Assembly (NCBI RefSeq): GCF_000238395.3
Contig: NZ_CP011025.1
Coordinates: forward strand, 2,914,001-2,978,000
DNA from: Pseudoalteromonas arctica A 37-1-2
GTDB lineage: Bacteria; Pseudomonadota; Gammaproteobacteria; Enterobacterales; Alteromonadaceae
Direction: 5' to 3'
DNA length: 64,000 nucleotides
Part shown: positions 49,407-59,594 of the stretch, in pieces
Numbering within the stretch: the first letter of the stretch is position 1
Layout of the letters: the number at the start of each line of letters is the position of its first letter
Position numbers and translations under genes: made by a program
Notes under the pieces: generated by a model
The model's database searches: none
The model's input: the letters and a program-made list of their open reading frames with translations, nothing else
Told to the model about the DNA's origin: nothing

Positions 49407-52400
49407 TGAATGCTAAAAAGCGCCCTCAGTTAATTTCTGTAAAAACAATATTAGCAATATTAGCTGTAAGTTGTTTTGCACTTTATGCATTATTTCCTCA
49501 CACCTTATTTTTTGAAGATGATGAACTTTCACAAGATTATACCTTTGAAAAATCGTACCTTAATGCAGCGCTCAACACAGAGCCCGACAACGAAAAGCTA
49601 CGCGCAAAATTAGTTGAGCTGCATATAGGGCTTAGTGAGTATTCACAAGCCACTAACGAGCTTGAAAAACTACCTAGAGGTGAGCGCAAAGCGACGCTTG
49701 AAATAAAGCTGTTTTACTCATTATGGCTAGCAAGCGGGGCTAATATTGACGACCGTTTTGAAGAACTATCTTTAAAAATAGGTGCTCATAAAAATTGGAA
49801 CGAACAAATACTAACTATTGCAAAAGCAGTTGGGTTAAACGCAAAAGTTGCTCAGTACTATCAAAAAAATAAACAGCCACTCCTTGCAGCCGATTACTGG
49901 TTAAGCTCAGGGGAACCTGACAAAGCACTCGCAATTTATAAAACAAATATAAATGCTGACATTGCAGCTAAAGCGATTGAAACTGCACTGGGCGCAAATA
50001 ACCCGATTCAAGCTTATGCATGGTGGAAAACCTATGGTGACAAAGCCGATGTTAAACGCACCCTTTATTTAGCTAACCTAGCTGGCAACACAGAAGATGC
50101 AGCTCAAGCCATTGAAAGCTTATTAAAAGCTGAGCCAAATAACACCGACTACTTAACAAAAGCAATGCACCTACGTTTAGCAAATGGAAATGCAAAAGGG
50201 GCAGAACAATTACTCGCACAGTTATTACTACAGAGCTCAGATGACAAAGAGCTACATTTATTAAATTGGAAGATAAAGCGCTGGCAAAACAAGCCTAAAG
50301 AAGCACTTCGAGAATTTAAGTGGCTAATGTCTAACAAAGCCGTAACTCCTGCGATGCTTACCGACAGTATTAACGATGCCACCGCTTTATATTTATACCA
50401 AGATGCTAATGATATATACGAATATAAAGCTCAAAACAGAAGTCTGAAAGGCAATGGTTTTGCTAATTGGATGCAAGCTAACGAATTTATTGGTAACACA
50501 AAGCAAGAGTTAAACAATATTGAACGCTTTGAGCAAATAAATGGTAAAAGTGCATTATCACAATATTGGAAAGCAAAAGTACTTCACGATACTGGTAATT
50601 TAGAAGCGCTAAGAGCCCTGTGGCCTATATATAAAGGGCCTAAAAATGAAGAAGACTTACTTTGGATTGCCCGCGCATTTTGGCTAAACGATGACTTTGC
50701 TACAGCTCTGCAAGTACTAAAAAGTAAGCAAGAAAGTTCTGATGATGAGTTTTGGAGCGCCAATGTAGATATGGCTACGCGAGTCCAAGACAAAGCTCAT
50801 GAGCTATATGCATTAGAGCAGTTACAAAAAATAAGCCCTTTAAGCGTAGGCGACATGTTGCACTACCAACAATTACGCTTTGAAGGTCGGCCTCAGGAGC
50901 TTCTTGATTATTTATGGAAAAGTGCGTCGCAAACTGACCGTCAATTGATTCAAATTGCATTATTAAGTACACAAGTAAATGATGCTAAATCAGTTGCACG
51001 TATTCATGCTGAACTTGATAAGCAGCGCTACAATAAAGCCCTCTACCCTGCTTGGTTAATTCTTTCAAATTGGTATCAAAACCAAAGTGATTTAAATTCA
51101 GCTTATACAACTTTAAACCGCGCTGCTAAATTAAGCGAATATGACTCTGATGTTGTGCTTGCACAAGGTTGGTTAGCGCTGCAAATGCATGACACTGTAA
51201 TGATTGGCCGCATTTTAGCTCGCTATTCTCAAAGCGATCCTTCCTATGCGTGGACCCAGCTATTAGCAAGCTTATCTATTTATGATAAATCATATAACAG
51301 TGCTTACTTTTATTTGCGTAAATTAGCCATTGCAGATCCAAGTGACTTAACAACACTGGTTAACTTAGCCGATGTAATGAAACAACTTGGCTACTATGCA
51401 AATGCTGCTGAACTTAATCACTATTTACTGCAACACTTACCTAAAGATAAATATGCATACAGAGGCTTAATGTTCCGCTGGGCGGGCGCGATGGCTGTTC
51501 CTCATTTAATGCAATTAAACACAATGGAAGAACTTGCCCCCGACACTATTGGTGAGCCCCAAACAAACTGGTGGTTAGCGCGCAGGGCTGCACAAAAATT
51601 AGAGCCATGGCAAAAACTACAACTTTATATGACCAACGGCGAATTTAATAAAGCGAAACAGCTTATAGCTGAAGGTTCACTAAGCAAATTAGATGAGCTA
51701 AACGCCCTACTCTATTTAAAACAACCCTATGCCACCATGCAACGTTGGTACGAAGAACTCACTGGCGAGGCAAATGAATCGCAATTGAGTTTACTCAGAA
51801 ATGCACGCGCATCCTATTTTAGAGCGCTTGAAATAAACCTATCGCCAGAGGCTGGTTTAAACAGTAGCCAGTACGATGTAAACGTTTATTTTCCTTATGC
51901 TAATGGGCAATGGAAATTAAGTTTAAGTAATCAGCAAAATCTTGATAACAACGGATTACTGTTTGCGATAGAAGATAAGATGACATTTGGTCGTTGGTAT
52001 TTTGATGCAAAAATAGATTCTCACCAAGGCAGCTTAGTTAGCCGTCAAGGTTTTAGCTTGGACTCTCGTTATCAATGGGATTCGCGTACACAGGTAGGTT
52101 TAAAGCTTGAATATAATGTTGAAAACCGTCAATCAGAAGCGCTACTTAGCTATGCTCAGCTAGATAAAGCCACGGCCTATGTTAACTACAATATTGATGG
52201 TAGACAAAACGTACAGCTATCAGCAGCAGCGATGTCTTTTTCTCGAAGAAGCGATGGAAGCTCACTAATAAATGGCCAAGAATATAATGCACGTTACCAA
52301 TACAGCATTTTAAAAGACCGCCCAATTTGGAACGCTTATTTTAGTGCGCAATGGCAAGACTTTGAACGTGTAAATGCATTAATAAATACAGAATCAAGAC

Positions 52401-52687
52401 CTCTAAGAGTTGACCTTCAACCATTTAGACGTTTTGCACTAGGGACCTCATTTGCTTCAACTGGTTCTTTAGAACCTCCTTATTTAGGCGCAAGCCCTTC
52501 ATGGTTATTTGATATAAGTACTGGCTATCAAACACTTAACGATACAGTAGATGTATCAGTTTCAAGTGGCGCTGGTTGGTCTGTACTGGGCGATGATTTA
52601 TTTAAATTACAACTGGGTTACCAAAGTAGTAATAAAGTGGGTAACTCAGATACACAATTACAATTAGGTTATTACGTACATTTTTAA
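49406..52687 (+). CDS. pelB: PelB, outer-membrane export protein with TPR scaffold
   Basis: A 1093-aa protein: an N-terminal helix (about 12-30), then a long alpha-helical TPR-type array (about 45-780) that recruits PelA, and a C-terminal beta-barrel (about 800-1093, alternating hydrophobic residues, ending in an aromatic residue, LQLGYYVHF). PelB exports Pel across the outer membrane. It is slightly shorter than P. aeruginosa PelB (1193 aa). Its ATG overlaps the pelA stop (TAATG). Confidence 0.93.
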   Translation: MNAKKRPQLISVKTILAILAVSCFALYALFPHTLFFEDDELSQDYTFEKSYLNAALNTEPDNEKLRAKLVELHIGLSEYSQATNELEKLPRGERKATLEIKLFYSLWLASGANIDDRFEELSLKIGAHKNWNEQILTIAKAVGLNAKVAQYYQKNKQPLLAADYWLSSGEPDKALAIYKTNINADIAAKAIETALGANNPIQAYAWWKTYGDKADVKRTLYLANLAGNTEDAAQAIESLLKAEPNNTDYLTKAMHLRLANGNAKGAEQLLAQLLLQSSDDKELHLLNWKIKRWQNKPKEALREFKWLMSNKAVTPAMLTDSINDATALYLYQDANDIYEYKAQNRSLKGNGFANWMQANEFIGNTKQELNNIERFEQINGKSALSQYWKAKVLHDTGNLEALRALWPIYKGPKNEEDLLWIARAFWLNDDFATALQVLKSKQESSDDEFWSANVDMATRVQDKAHELYALEQLQKISPLSVGDMLHYQQLRFEGRPQELLDYLWKSASQTDRQLIQIALLSTQVNDAKSVARIHAELDKQRYNKALYPAWLILSNWYQNQSDLNSAYTTLNRAAKLSEYDSDVVLAQGWLALQMHDTVMIGRILARYSQSDPSYAWTQLLASLSIYDKSYNSAYFYLRKLAIADPSDLTTLVNLADVMKQLGYYANAAELNHYLLQHLPKDKYAYRGLMFRWAGAMAVPHLMQLNTMEELAPDTIGEPQTNWWLARRAAQKLEPWQKLQLYMTNGEFNKAKQLIAEGSLSKLDELNALLYLKQPYATMQRWYEELTGEANESQLSLLRNARASYFRALEINLSPEAGLNSSQYDVNVYFPYANGQWKLSLSNQQNLDNNGLLFAIEDKMTFGRWYFDAKIDSHQGSLVSRQGFSLDSRYQWDSRTQVGLKLEYNVENRQSEALLSYAQLDKATAYVNYNIDGRQNVQLSAAAMSFSRRSDGSSLINGQEYNARYQYSILKDRPIWNAYFSAQWQDFERVNALINTESRPLRVDLQPFRRFALGTSFASTGSLEPPYLGASPSWLFDISTGYQTLNDTVDVSVSSGAGWSVLGDDLFKLQLGYQSSNKVGNSDTQLQLGYYVHF

Positions 52688-52701
52688 TGTTAGGAGAGAG
52701 T

Positions 52702-53217
52702 ATGTTTCGTTTAATTATACCGTGTTTGGTATTACTATTATCAGCATGTACCACCAGCAGAGTTGCTGATGATGTAGAGCTTAGCCCTTCAAAAATTGTG
52801 GCATTAATGCCACTTGTTAATCATGCTCAAACACCGCTTGCAGGTGAGCGTGCTGAAGATATTTTAGCCAGTATTTGGCAACAAAATAAATTACCAACTC
52901 TTATACGCGCACCTCGCGTAAACACCAAAGAGCTTCCACCACTGGACGATCAATACCGTTTAGACAATGCTATGCAGTGGTTAAGCACTCAACAAGCTGA
53001 CTATGTACTAACTGGCAGCATTGAAGAGTGGCGCTACAAAGCTGGGCTTGACGGCGAACCCGTTGTTGCACTTACATTATCACTCACTGAAAATGGACAA
53101 ACAACGCCGATTTGGACGGGTACTATTGCTAAAAGTGGTTGGGGCCGCGATAGCATTGCAGCAACAGCACAAGATGTGATTGCCGATTTAATTTCTTATA
53201 TAGAGGTTAGTGAGTGA
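52702..53217 (+). CDS. pelC: PelC, outer-membrane lipoprotein of Pel export
   Basis: A 171-aa lipoprotein with a lipobox (LLSAC, Cys16 from this start). The frame also has an ATG at 52687 overlapping the pelB stop, but AGGAG lies 5 nt before the ATG at 52702, so I use that start. The middle (VALMPLVNHAQTPLAGERAEDIL, QQADYVLTGSIEEWRYKAGLDGEPVVAL) matches PelC, which forms a ring under the PelB barrel that guides the positively charged polymer. The end overlaps the pelD start (GTGA). Confidence 0.92.
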   Translation: MFRLIIPCLVLLLSACTTSRVADDVELSPSKIVALMPLVNHAQTPLAGERAEDILASIWQQNKLPTLIRAPRVNTKELPPLDDQYRLDNAMQWLSTQQADYVLTGSIEEWRYKAGLDGEPVVALTLSLTENGQTTPIWTGTIAKSGWGRDSIAATAQDVIADLISYIEVSE

Positions 53218-54512
53218 AAACACATTTCCTTAGACCAAGAGACGTTCCTGAGCTACAAATATGGGCTGAGGTATTTATATTTACCGCGCTTGCTTTAGGG
53301 CTGCCTGTATTATTTAACGCAGAGGACCCATTTTGGACTGAGGGAGGGTTTTCGTGGCCTGTACTTGGCCCACTTTTAGTTTCTCTACGTTATGGCTTTT
53401 CAAAAGGCTTTATTAGTATTTTATGTTTGCTTGTTGGTCAACTTTTTTTACTTCAAGCAAATATTTTATCACCACAAAGCGACTTCAATATTAACGCCAT
53501 GATTGGCTACATTATTGTAATTATGATCACTGGCGAATTTAGGGATGTGTGGGAACGTACTAATCAACAACAAAGTATTCAGCTTGAGTACGTAACCGAT
53601 CGCCTTGAAACATTTACTCGTCAGTATCACTTAATTAATTCATCTCACGATAGAATAGAGCAAATGCTTGCTGGCCATACGTTAAGTTTGCGTGAATCGC
53701 TACAAGCAGTAAGAACCTCTATCGGGCTATTAAAAGAAAGAAGACTTGATAGCGCAGCGCAAAAAATAATCGACCTATTCGTTGAATATGGTTTATTAGA
53801 AAGAGCGGGTTTATATAAAGTTGAAAACGACACTGTTTTAGAGCCTCCACTTGCCTCTATTGGCCAAATGGGTCAAATAGCTGAAAATGATCCTCTTATA
53901 TTAGCGATGATTGAAGAAAAAGAATTAGTATCAGTAAAAGACGCAAAAACTGCGTTAGGTATAAGTAAATACCATATGGCAATCCCACTTATCGACGTAA
54001 ATAATACAATTTACGGCGCTATTTTAGTTGAAAGAGTACAATTTTTTGCACTTAAAAATACCACTCTTACACTACTTGCTGTTATGGCTGGGCATATAGG
54101 CGATTTACTGCGCCATGAAATAACAAACCCAGTAATGACGTATGAAGAGTCTCCGTACTTTATTCGCCAAGTTAAACGCGCAAATAAAGAAGCAAAACGA
54201 TACAACATTCCATCGCAGCTGCTAAAAATAAAAGCCAATAATATTACTGATAAATCGACTCAACTTATGAGTTATTTAAGTGAAGCACGCCGTGGTTTAG
54301 ACATTTATTTGTATGATAATCAAAATCAGGTATTACTGCTATTAATGCCATTAGCTGATGAACTTGAAAAAGCAGGCTTTATTGCCCGAATGAACACCTG
54401 GTGTAAAGAGCGTACGGGTAACACTTTAGCTGAGCTTGATATTGTTATTGAGCAACAACTTGCACTACCAATAAGCTCAGATGATATAAAGAGATTGGTT
54501 TCACTTTCATGA
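53214..54512 (+). CDS. pelD: PelD, inner-membrane c-di-GMP receptor
   Basis: A 432-aa protein starting with GTG. Four helices (within about 19-108), a coiled region, a GAF domain (about 150-300) and a degenerate GGDEF domain (about 310-432). The c-di-GMP binding RxxD is present as Arg360-Gly-Leu-Asp363, and Arg160 lies where a second binding arginine is found in P. aeruginosa PelD. The active GGDEF sequence is lost, as expected of a receptor. c-di-GMP binding switches Pel synthesis on through PelD-PelF contact. Confidence 0.94.
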   Translation: MKTHFLRPRDVPELQIWAEVFIFTALALGLPVLFNAEDPFWTEGGFSWPVLGPLLVSLRYGFSKGFISILCLLVGQLFLLQANILSPQSDFNINAMIGYIIVIMITGEFRDVWERTNQQQSIQLEYVTDRLETFTRQYHLINSSHDRIEQMLAGHTLSLRESLQAVRTSIGLLKERRLDSAAQKIIDLFVEYGLLERAGLYKVENDTVLEPPLASIGQMGQIAENDPLILAMIEEKELVSVKDAKTALGISKYHMAIPLIDVNNTIYGAILVERVQFFALKNTTLTLLAVMAGHIGDLLRHEITNPVMTYEESPYFIRQVKRANKEAKRYNIPSQLLKIKANNITDKSTQLMSYLSEARRGLDIYLYDNQNQVLLLLMPLADELEKAGFIARMNTWCKERTGNTLAELDIVIEQQLALPISSDDIKRLVSLS

Positions 54513-55492
54513 TTATAATTATTGTAGCGGCTATTTTAGGGTGTATTTGCCAGTACTTTGCACTAGTAGAAGTACTGGAAACACCTAATTGGTTTTTAGC
54601 TATATTATTGCATGCTATTGCTAGCATCCTTTTTGCTATTGTTAGTTATGTTTTTATACCTAAAAAATACAAAACGACTCCTTATAGCTCTTTGCTACTC
54701 ATGTTTTTATTATTGTTTACATTACCAGTACTTGGAATTATAGGTGTTGTAGTAGCGCTTACGTTTGCTCTTTGTAAACCTCTCAAAAACGACGAGATAG
54801 AAATAGAAGAGCATAAAATACCTGAGCTTCCTTTTGAAGCCAGAGCAATATCAGCAAACCCGACCTATTCTATTGGCGGACTTAAAGCAATTTTGAAGCA
54901 CGCGAGTGAACCAAATAAACGTTTAAGTGCTGTAATGGCAGCTCGTCACATGAGTGACTCACAAGCTATTCCTATTTTAAAGCTAGCACTTAAAGATTTA
55001 GAAGATGATATTCGACTACTCGCCTACTCAACCCTTGATGGTAAAGAAACCAAACTCAACGAAAAAATCAGTTTGTATCAGCAAGAAATAGCCGTTACGA
55101 CTAAGCAGCCTAAATTGAGCCATTTACAAAAACAGCTAGCCGAACTGTATTGGGAACTAAGCTATTTAGGTTTAGCCCAAGGTGCACTGCGTAAATACGT
55201 TTTAGAAAAAGCAGAAGCACTTGCAGAGCAAAGTATTGAGCACGTAAAAACACCTGCAACCTTTATATTTTTAGGCCGTATATCTTTAGCCTTAGACAAA
55301 TACGAAATAGCCCATGAGTACTTACTTAAAGCAACTGAGTTTGGTATGGCAAGGCGTCATGTTCTCCCTTATAAAGCCGAAGTTGCCTTTTGTATGAACA
55401 AGTTTGACGACTGTAAACGCTATTTAAAAGAACTCCCAGAACAACCTAAAGGCAGTGAATTACGTCATTTGCAGGAGTATTGGCATGAGTAA
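54509..55492 (+). CDS. pelE: PelE, inner-membrane TPR protein of Pel synthase
   Basis: A 327-aa protein with three helices in the first ~95 residues (MIIIIVAAILGCICQYFALV, FLAILLHAIASILFAIVSYV, LLLMFLLLFTLPVLGIIGVVVALTF) followed by helical repeats (LGRISLALDKYEIAHEYLLKATEFGM, TPR-like). PelE bridges PelD/PelG and PelF. The start overlaps the pelD stop by 4 nt (ATGA). Confidence 0.9.
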   Translation: MIIIIVAAILGCICQYFALVEVLETPNWFLAILLHAIASILFAIVSYVFIPKKYKTTPYSSLLLMFLLLFTLPVLGIIGVVVALTFALCKPLKNDEIEIEEHKIPELPFEARAISANPTYSIGGLKAILKHASEPNKRLSAVMAARHMSDSQAIPILKLALKDLEDDIRLLAYSTLDGKETKLNEKISLYQQEIAVTTKQPKLSHLQKQLAELYWELSYLGLAQGALRKYVLEKAEALAEQSIEHVKTPATFIFLGRISLALDKYEIAHEYLLKATEFGMARRHVLPYKAEVAFCMNKFDDCKRYLKELPEQPKGSELRHLQEYWHE

Positions 55493-57002
55493 TAAAAATG
55501 CAGACATTTTACTGCTTTTGGAAGGTACCTACCCTTACGTACGTGGTGGTGTATCTAGTTGGGTTCATCAAATAATTGAAGGGTTACCTCATTATAACTT
55601 TGAGCTTGTTTTTATAGGTGGAGCACCAGAGCATTATGGCGAGATTCAATATACTTTACCTGAAAACGTTACCAAGCTGCATGTTCATTATTTAGTGGAA
55701 AATGATACTTCTGAAATAAAAGCCAAGCATGGGGTTAAATATAAAAAAGAGCTCTTTGATTTCTGGCAACAACTACAAAATTATTTTAGAGATTGTAACG
55801 AGCCTATCCCGACTGAATTGTTAAAATTTGCATTTGAAACTTTGGCTAAAAAAGACGGTATTAACGAAGCCGACTTTTTATATAGTGAATCATCATGGCA
55901 AGTGCTCACTAATTACTATTCAACTTTTTGTGATGAATCCTCTTTTATTGACTTTTTTTGGTCATACCGCAATTTATATAAACCGCTATTTAAAATAGCC
56001 GAAATTGCACGAGGGCTTCCTAAAGTTAAACTTATTCACTCAATATCTACCGGGTATGCTGGTATTTTAGGATCTGGTGCCAGTGTAATAAGCGATACTC
56101 CCTTTTTGTTGACCGAGCATGGTATTTACACCAAAGAGAGAAAAATAGATCTTATTCAAGCCAGTTGGATCAAAGAGTCTGAACAAAGCCTAGGTAAAAA
56201 CTTAAATACCGAGATGGGCTTTATTCGCCGAATGTGGATCAGCTTTTTTGAGCAAATAGGCCGAACAACATACCAAGAAGCAGATAAGATCATTTCGCTA
56301 TACGACGGTAACAGACAGCGCCAAATAAAAGATGGTGCAGCGCCTGAAAAAGCATTTGTTGTACCTAATGGCATTAAAACAGTACGCTTTATTGAAGCGC
56401 TTGATCAGCGTCCAAAACAGATACCACCGGTTGTTGGGTTAATTGGACGTGTAGTGCCTATAAAAGATATTAAAACCTTTATACGTGCAATTAAAGAAGC
56501 GCAATCGATATTACCAGAGGTCGAAGGCTGGATCATCGGCCCTTATGAAGAAGATCCGCAGTATTACAAAGAGTGTGAACTACTTGTAGGCAGCCTTGAT
56601 TTACAAAACAGTGTTAAGTTTTTAGGTATGCAAGATATTACTAAAATTTTGCCTCAGCTCGGAATTGTAGCTTTAACCTCGATTTCTGAAGCGCAGCCTT
56701 TAGTGCTTTTAGAGGCAATGGCGGCTGGTGTGCCTGTACTTGCTAGTGATGTTGGCTCGTGCCGCGAAATAATCGAAGGCGGAACCGATGAAGATAGAGC
56801 GTTAGGTAAAGCCGGTGAAGTTGTCCCAATTGCTTCTCCGAGCGAAACAGCAAAGCAAATATCAAACATGCTAACAAATGAGCAAGCTTGGCTTGAGTAT
56901 CAAAAAAGTGGTTTAGACCGCGTACAAAAATTTTATGACGAGAGCCACATGTTTGCCCGTTACGATAAACTTTATAAGGACACAATAGCATGGCTGGAAT
57001 AG
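55485..57002 (+). CDS. pelF: PelF, Pel polysaccharide glycosyltransferase
   Basis: A 505-aa cytosolic GT4-type glycosyltransferase. I use the ATG at 55485, with AGGAG 7 nt upstream and the family start MSNKNADILLLLEGTYPYVRGGVSSWVHQII. Other signatures are TEHGIYTKERKIDL, GLIGRVVPIKDIKTFIRA and the EAQPLVLLEAMAAGVPV nucleotide-sugar motif. It uses UDP-sugars (UDP-GalNAc in P. aeruginosa) to build Pel. The start overlaps the pelE stop by 8 nt (ATGAGTAA). Confidence 0.95.
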   Translation: MSNKNADILLLLEGTYPYVRGGVSSWVHQIIEGLPHYNFELVFIGGAPEHYGEIQYTLPENVTKLHVHYLVENDTSEIKAKHGVKYKKELFDFWQQLQNYFRDCNEPIPTELLKFAFETLAKKDGINEADFLYSESSWQVLTNYYSTFCDESSFIDFFWSYRNLYKPLFKIAEIARGLPKVKLIHSISTGYAGILGSGASVISDTPFLLTEHGIYTKERKIDLIQASWIKESEQSLGKNLNTEMGFIRRMWISFFEQIGRTTYQEADKIISLYDGNRQRQIKDGAAPEKAFVVPNGIKTVRFIEALDQRPKQIPPVVGLIGRVVPIKDIKTFIRAIKEAQSILPEVEGWIIGPYEEDPQYYKECELLVGSLDLQNSVKFLGMQDITKILPQLGIVALTSISEAQPLVLLEAMAAGVPVLASDVGSCREIIEGGTDEDRALGKAGEVVPIASPSETAKQISNMLTNEQAWLEYQKSGLDRVQKFYDESHMFARYDKLYKDTIAWLE

Positions 57003-58354
57003 GTTTTGAGATACGGAAAATTCTCAAAAAAAATACCCTGCTCTCAGTTTTTGAAGCATACGGCTACGCAGGTTTAATAGGCTCTGGCCCTTGGCTGCTC
57101 TCTATTGTAGCGTTAATGCTTATTGGTATTTTAAGTTTAGGAATTGTATTACCTAAAGTACTTATTATTCAATTTTTAACGCTTGTTACCTACATGATGG
57201 CCGCCTCACTTATTTTAACGGGTGGTTTGCAGTTATTACTAACTCGATTTATTGCCGATTTATTTTTTCAAAAAGAAGAGGCTAAGGTACTGCCTAATTT
57301 ACTTGGTGCGCAACTTATAACAACAATAGCCGCGCTATTGGTAGGCTTGGCTGTATGGCCTATGCTCCCTATACCTGTTGTTACTAAGATTATAATTTTA
57401 GGTGCCTTTGTAAGCTTATGTAATCAGTGGCTTGGCGCTATTTTTCTATCAGGTATGAAAGAATACCGGTTAATTTTAATAACCATGCTAAGTGGTTACG
57501 CCTTTATGGTATTACTTGCATACTTATTAAGAGACTGGCAGTTAGACGGCTTATTTTTTGCGTTTTTTGCAGGCGAAGCTCTACTCTTTTTTAGCTTTTT
57601 GTTTATGATTATTCGCCGCTACCCAGGTGAAAAACTTATAAGCTTTGACTTTTTAAGTAATAAAAAAGTGTATTACAGCCTATTCTTTTGTGGTCTGTTT
57701 TATAACATTGGTGTGTGGGCTGATAAAATCATTTTTTGGTATTCACCAAGCACATCAATTCAGATTATTGGCACGTTAAGAGCCAGCCCAATTTACGACT
57801 TACCTATATTTTTAGCCTATTTGTCTATTATTCCCGGTATGGCAGTATTTTTAGTAAAAATGGAAACCGACTTTGTAGAAGAATACGACCGTTTTTACAC
57901 AGCTATTCGAGAGGGTTCATCGTTAGAAGAGATTTACTATTTAAAAGATAATATGATCCAAACTGCACGTGCCGGTTTATACGATATATTTAAAATTCAA
58001 GGTATTACCGTTGCCTGCTTATTATTGTGGGGCGAGCAAATACTTACCTTTATTGGTATTGATCCAAACTATAAAACGCTTTTATTTATTGATGTAGTTG
58101 GTGTGGGTGTACAAGTTATATTTTTGTCTATTTTAAATATTTTGTTTTATTTAGATAAACGCTCAACAGTGCTATTTTTAGCGGGGTTATTTCTAGTAAT
58201 CAATGTTGTTTTAACTTTGTTATCAATTGCTTTTGGGCCGCAGTTTTATGGTTACGGCTTTGCTCTCTCAACTATTATTACCTCTGTTGTTGGCTTATTT
58301 TGGCTTTCTAAACAATTTGAAGATTTAGAATACGAAACGTTTATGCTGCAATAG
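56990..58354 (+). CDS. pelG: PelG, Wzx-like inner-membrane Pel exporter
   Basis: A 454-aa membrane protein with about 12 helices in a MOP-type flippase layout. The N-terminus (MAGIGFEIRKILKKNTLLSVFEAYGYAGLIGSGPWLLSI) is the PelG signature, and the YSLFFCGLFYNIGVWADKIIFW segment is typical. With PelD, PelE and PelF it forms the synthase complex that moves the polymer over the inner membrane. It overlaps pelF by 13 nt and closes the operon. Confidence 0.95.
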   Translation: MAGIGFEIRKILKKNTLLSVFEAYGYAGLIGSGPWLLSIVALMLIGILSLGIVLPKVLIIQFLTLVTYMMAASLILTGGLQLLLTRFIADLFFQKEEAKVLPNLLGAQLITTIAALLVGLAVWPMLPIPVVTKIIILGAFVSLCNQWLGAIFLSGMKEYRLILITMLSGYAFMVLLAYLLRDWQLDGLFFAFFAGEALLFFSFLFMIIRRYPGEKLISFDFLSNKKVYYSLFFCGLFYNIGVWADKIIFWYSPSTSIQIIGTLRASPIYDLPIFLAYLSIIPGMAVFLVKMETDFVEEYDRFYTAIREGSSLEEIYYLKDNMIQTARAGLYDIFKIQGITVACLLLWGEQILTFIGIDPNYKTLLFIDVVGVGVQVIFLSILNILFYLDKRSTVLFLAGLFLVINVVLTLLSIAFGPQFYGYGFALSTIITSVVGLFWLSKQFEDLEYETFMLQ

Positions 58355-58373
58355 CATAATATAAAAACTTAGC

Positions 58374-58400
58374 ATAAAGGCTGTAAGCTACAGCCTTTAT
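58374..58400. terminator. Hairpin between convergent pelG and topoisomerase IB genes
   Basis: ATAAAGGCTGTA-AGC-TACAGCCTTTAT: a perfect 12-bp stem located between two convergent stops. The T tracts are short, so it may be a weak bidirectional terminator. Confidence 0.65.
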
Positions 58401-58402
58401 CG

Positions 58403-59380
58403 TTACGTTAAAAACTCTAATAAACCGCGCTCAAACCGACTAAGATACTTTGTTTTACGGGGTAATTTAAAATTGTCGCGCCAATGAGTTTGTTCTGATT
58501 CATTTTTCTTACAAAGCTCAATAACATCAGGGTGAATATAAGAATTACGCGCTATTGTTGGCGTATTCCCAAGCTTTGAAGACACTTCATCAAGCATTGT
58601 TTTTAATGTAATAGCGCCTTTTGCTTCATACACTTCTTTAAAAGCAATCACACTTGCTCGCCATGTTCTAAAGTGTTTTGCGCTAAATTCTTCACCCATT
58701 ATATTTTGAATATACTGATTGATTTCAGTAGAGGTAACGTTAGAGCGCTCCCCCCCTTCTATATATTGAAACAAGTGTTGCCCGGGTAAGTCCTGAAGTT
58801 CCTTAATAACACTACTCAATGCTTTATCCGTTATATTTACTTCCCTTTCTTTACCTGATTTTGCACGGTATTTTAATCTAATATTTTTACCTGTTAATTT
58901 TGCATGCCTTGATCTTAGGGTTGTCGCACCAAAACTTTTATTTTGTTTTACATTACGTTCATTCCCCACCCGTAAAGCACCTAAATCCATTAATCTAACA
59001 ATGGCTGCTAAAGTACGTTCATAATCGAGCTCATCACCTTGCAATGCTTCCATTAATTGAGCCCTAAGTAACGGCAGCTTATGTCCAAACACACTACAAG
59101 CTTGATACTTTTTAGCATCTTGTTGTTGTGTAAATAATGGATGATATCGGTACTGCTTTCGTCCTTTACTGTCGTAACCTGTTGCTAAAATATGCCCATT
59201 TTCTTCAGGGCAAAACCATACACTTTTGTAAGCGGGCGGGAACGCGAGTGAATTTAAGCGCTCAATAACGGCCTTCTCTTTAATTATTTTTCCTATTGGG
59301 TCAAAATACTGCCAATGTTTGTTTTTTTGCTTTCGGGTAATTCCGGGCAAACTATCATCAACGTAAATCAATTCCATCAT
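58403..59380 (-). CDS. Type IB DNA topoisomerase (poxvirus-like)
   Basis: A 325-aa enzyme that nicks one strand through a 3'-phosphotyrosine and relaxes supercoils. The C-terminal catalytic domain shows conserved Arg in ALRVGNERN, Lys/Arg in the LKYRAKSGKERE hairpin, KHFRTWRASV (catalytic HFRTW) and the active Tyr in NTPTIARNSYIHPDVI. Bacterial forms are about this size. It is a single gene, unrelated to the pel operon that ends 48 bp away. Confidence 0.93.
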   Translation of the reverse strand: MMELIYVDDSLPGITRKQKNKHWQYFDPIGKIIKEKAVIERLNSLAFPPAYKSVWFCPEENGHILATGYDSKGRKQYRYHPLFTQQQDAKKYQACSVFGHKLPLLRAQLMEALQGDELDYERTLAAIVRLMDLGALRVGNERNVKQNKSFGATTLRSRHAKLTGKNIRLKYRAKSGKEREVNITDKALSSVIKELQDLPGQHLFQYIEGGERSNVTSTEINQYIQNIMGEEFSAKHFRTWRASVIAFKEVYEAKGAITLKTMLDEVSSKLGNTPTIARNSYIHPDVIELCKKNESEQTHWRDNFKLPRKTKYLSRFERGLLEFLT

Positions 59381-59594
59381 TCCTCCTCAGGCATTTAAAA
59401 GATATATTGTTAACTCGCTTAAGCTTATATTTCAAAGCATAGAATGTACCACTTTAAAATAACCTTAAACTGAACGACTTTATTGATATATAATCAAAAA
59501 TTGAGCAAAAACAAAAATACGATATATATAATGGTTATTATAACTACGCTTATATTCTCCCTTAATTGGGCATGCTGTTTAAAAGGAGCATTCA

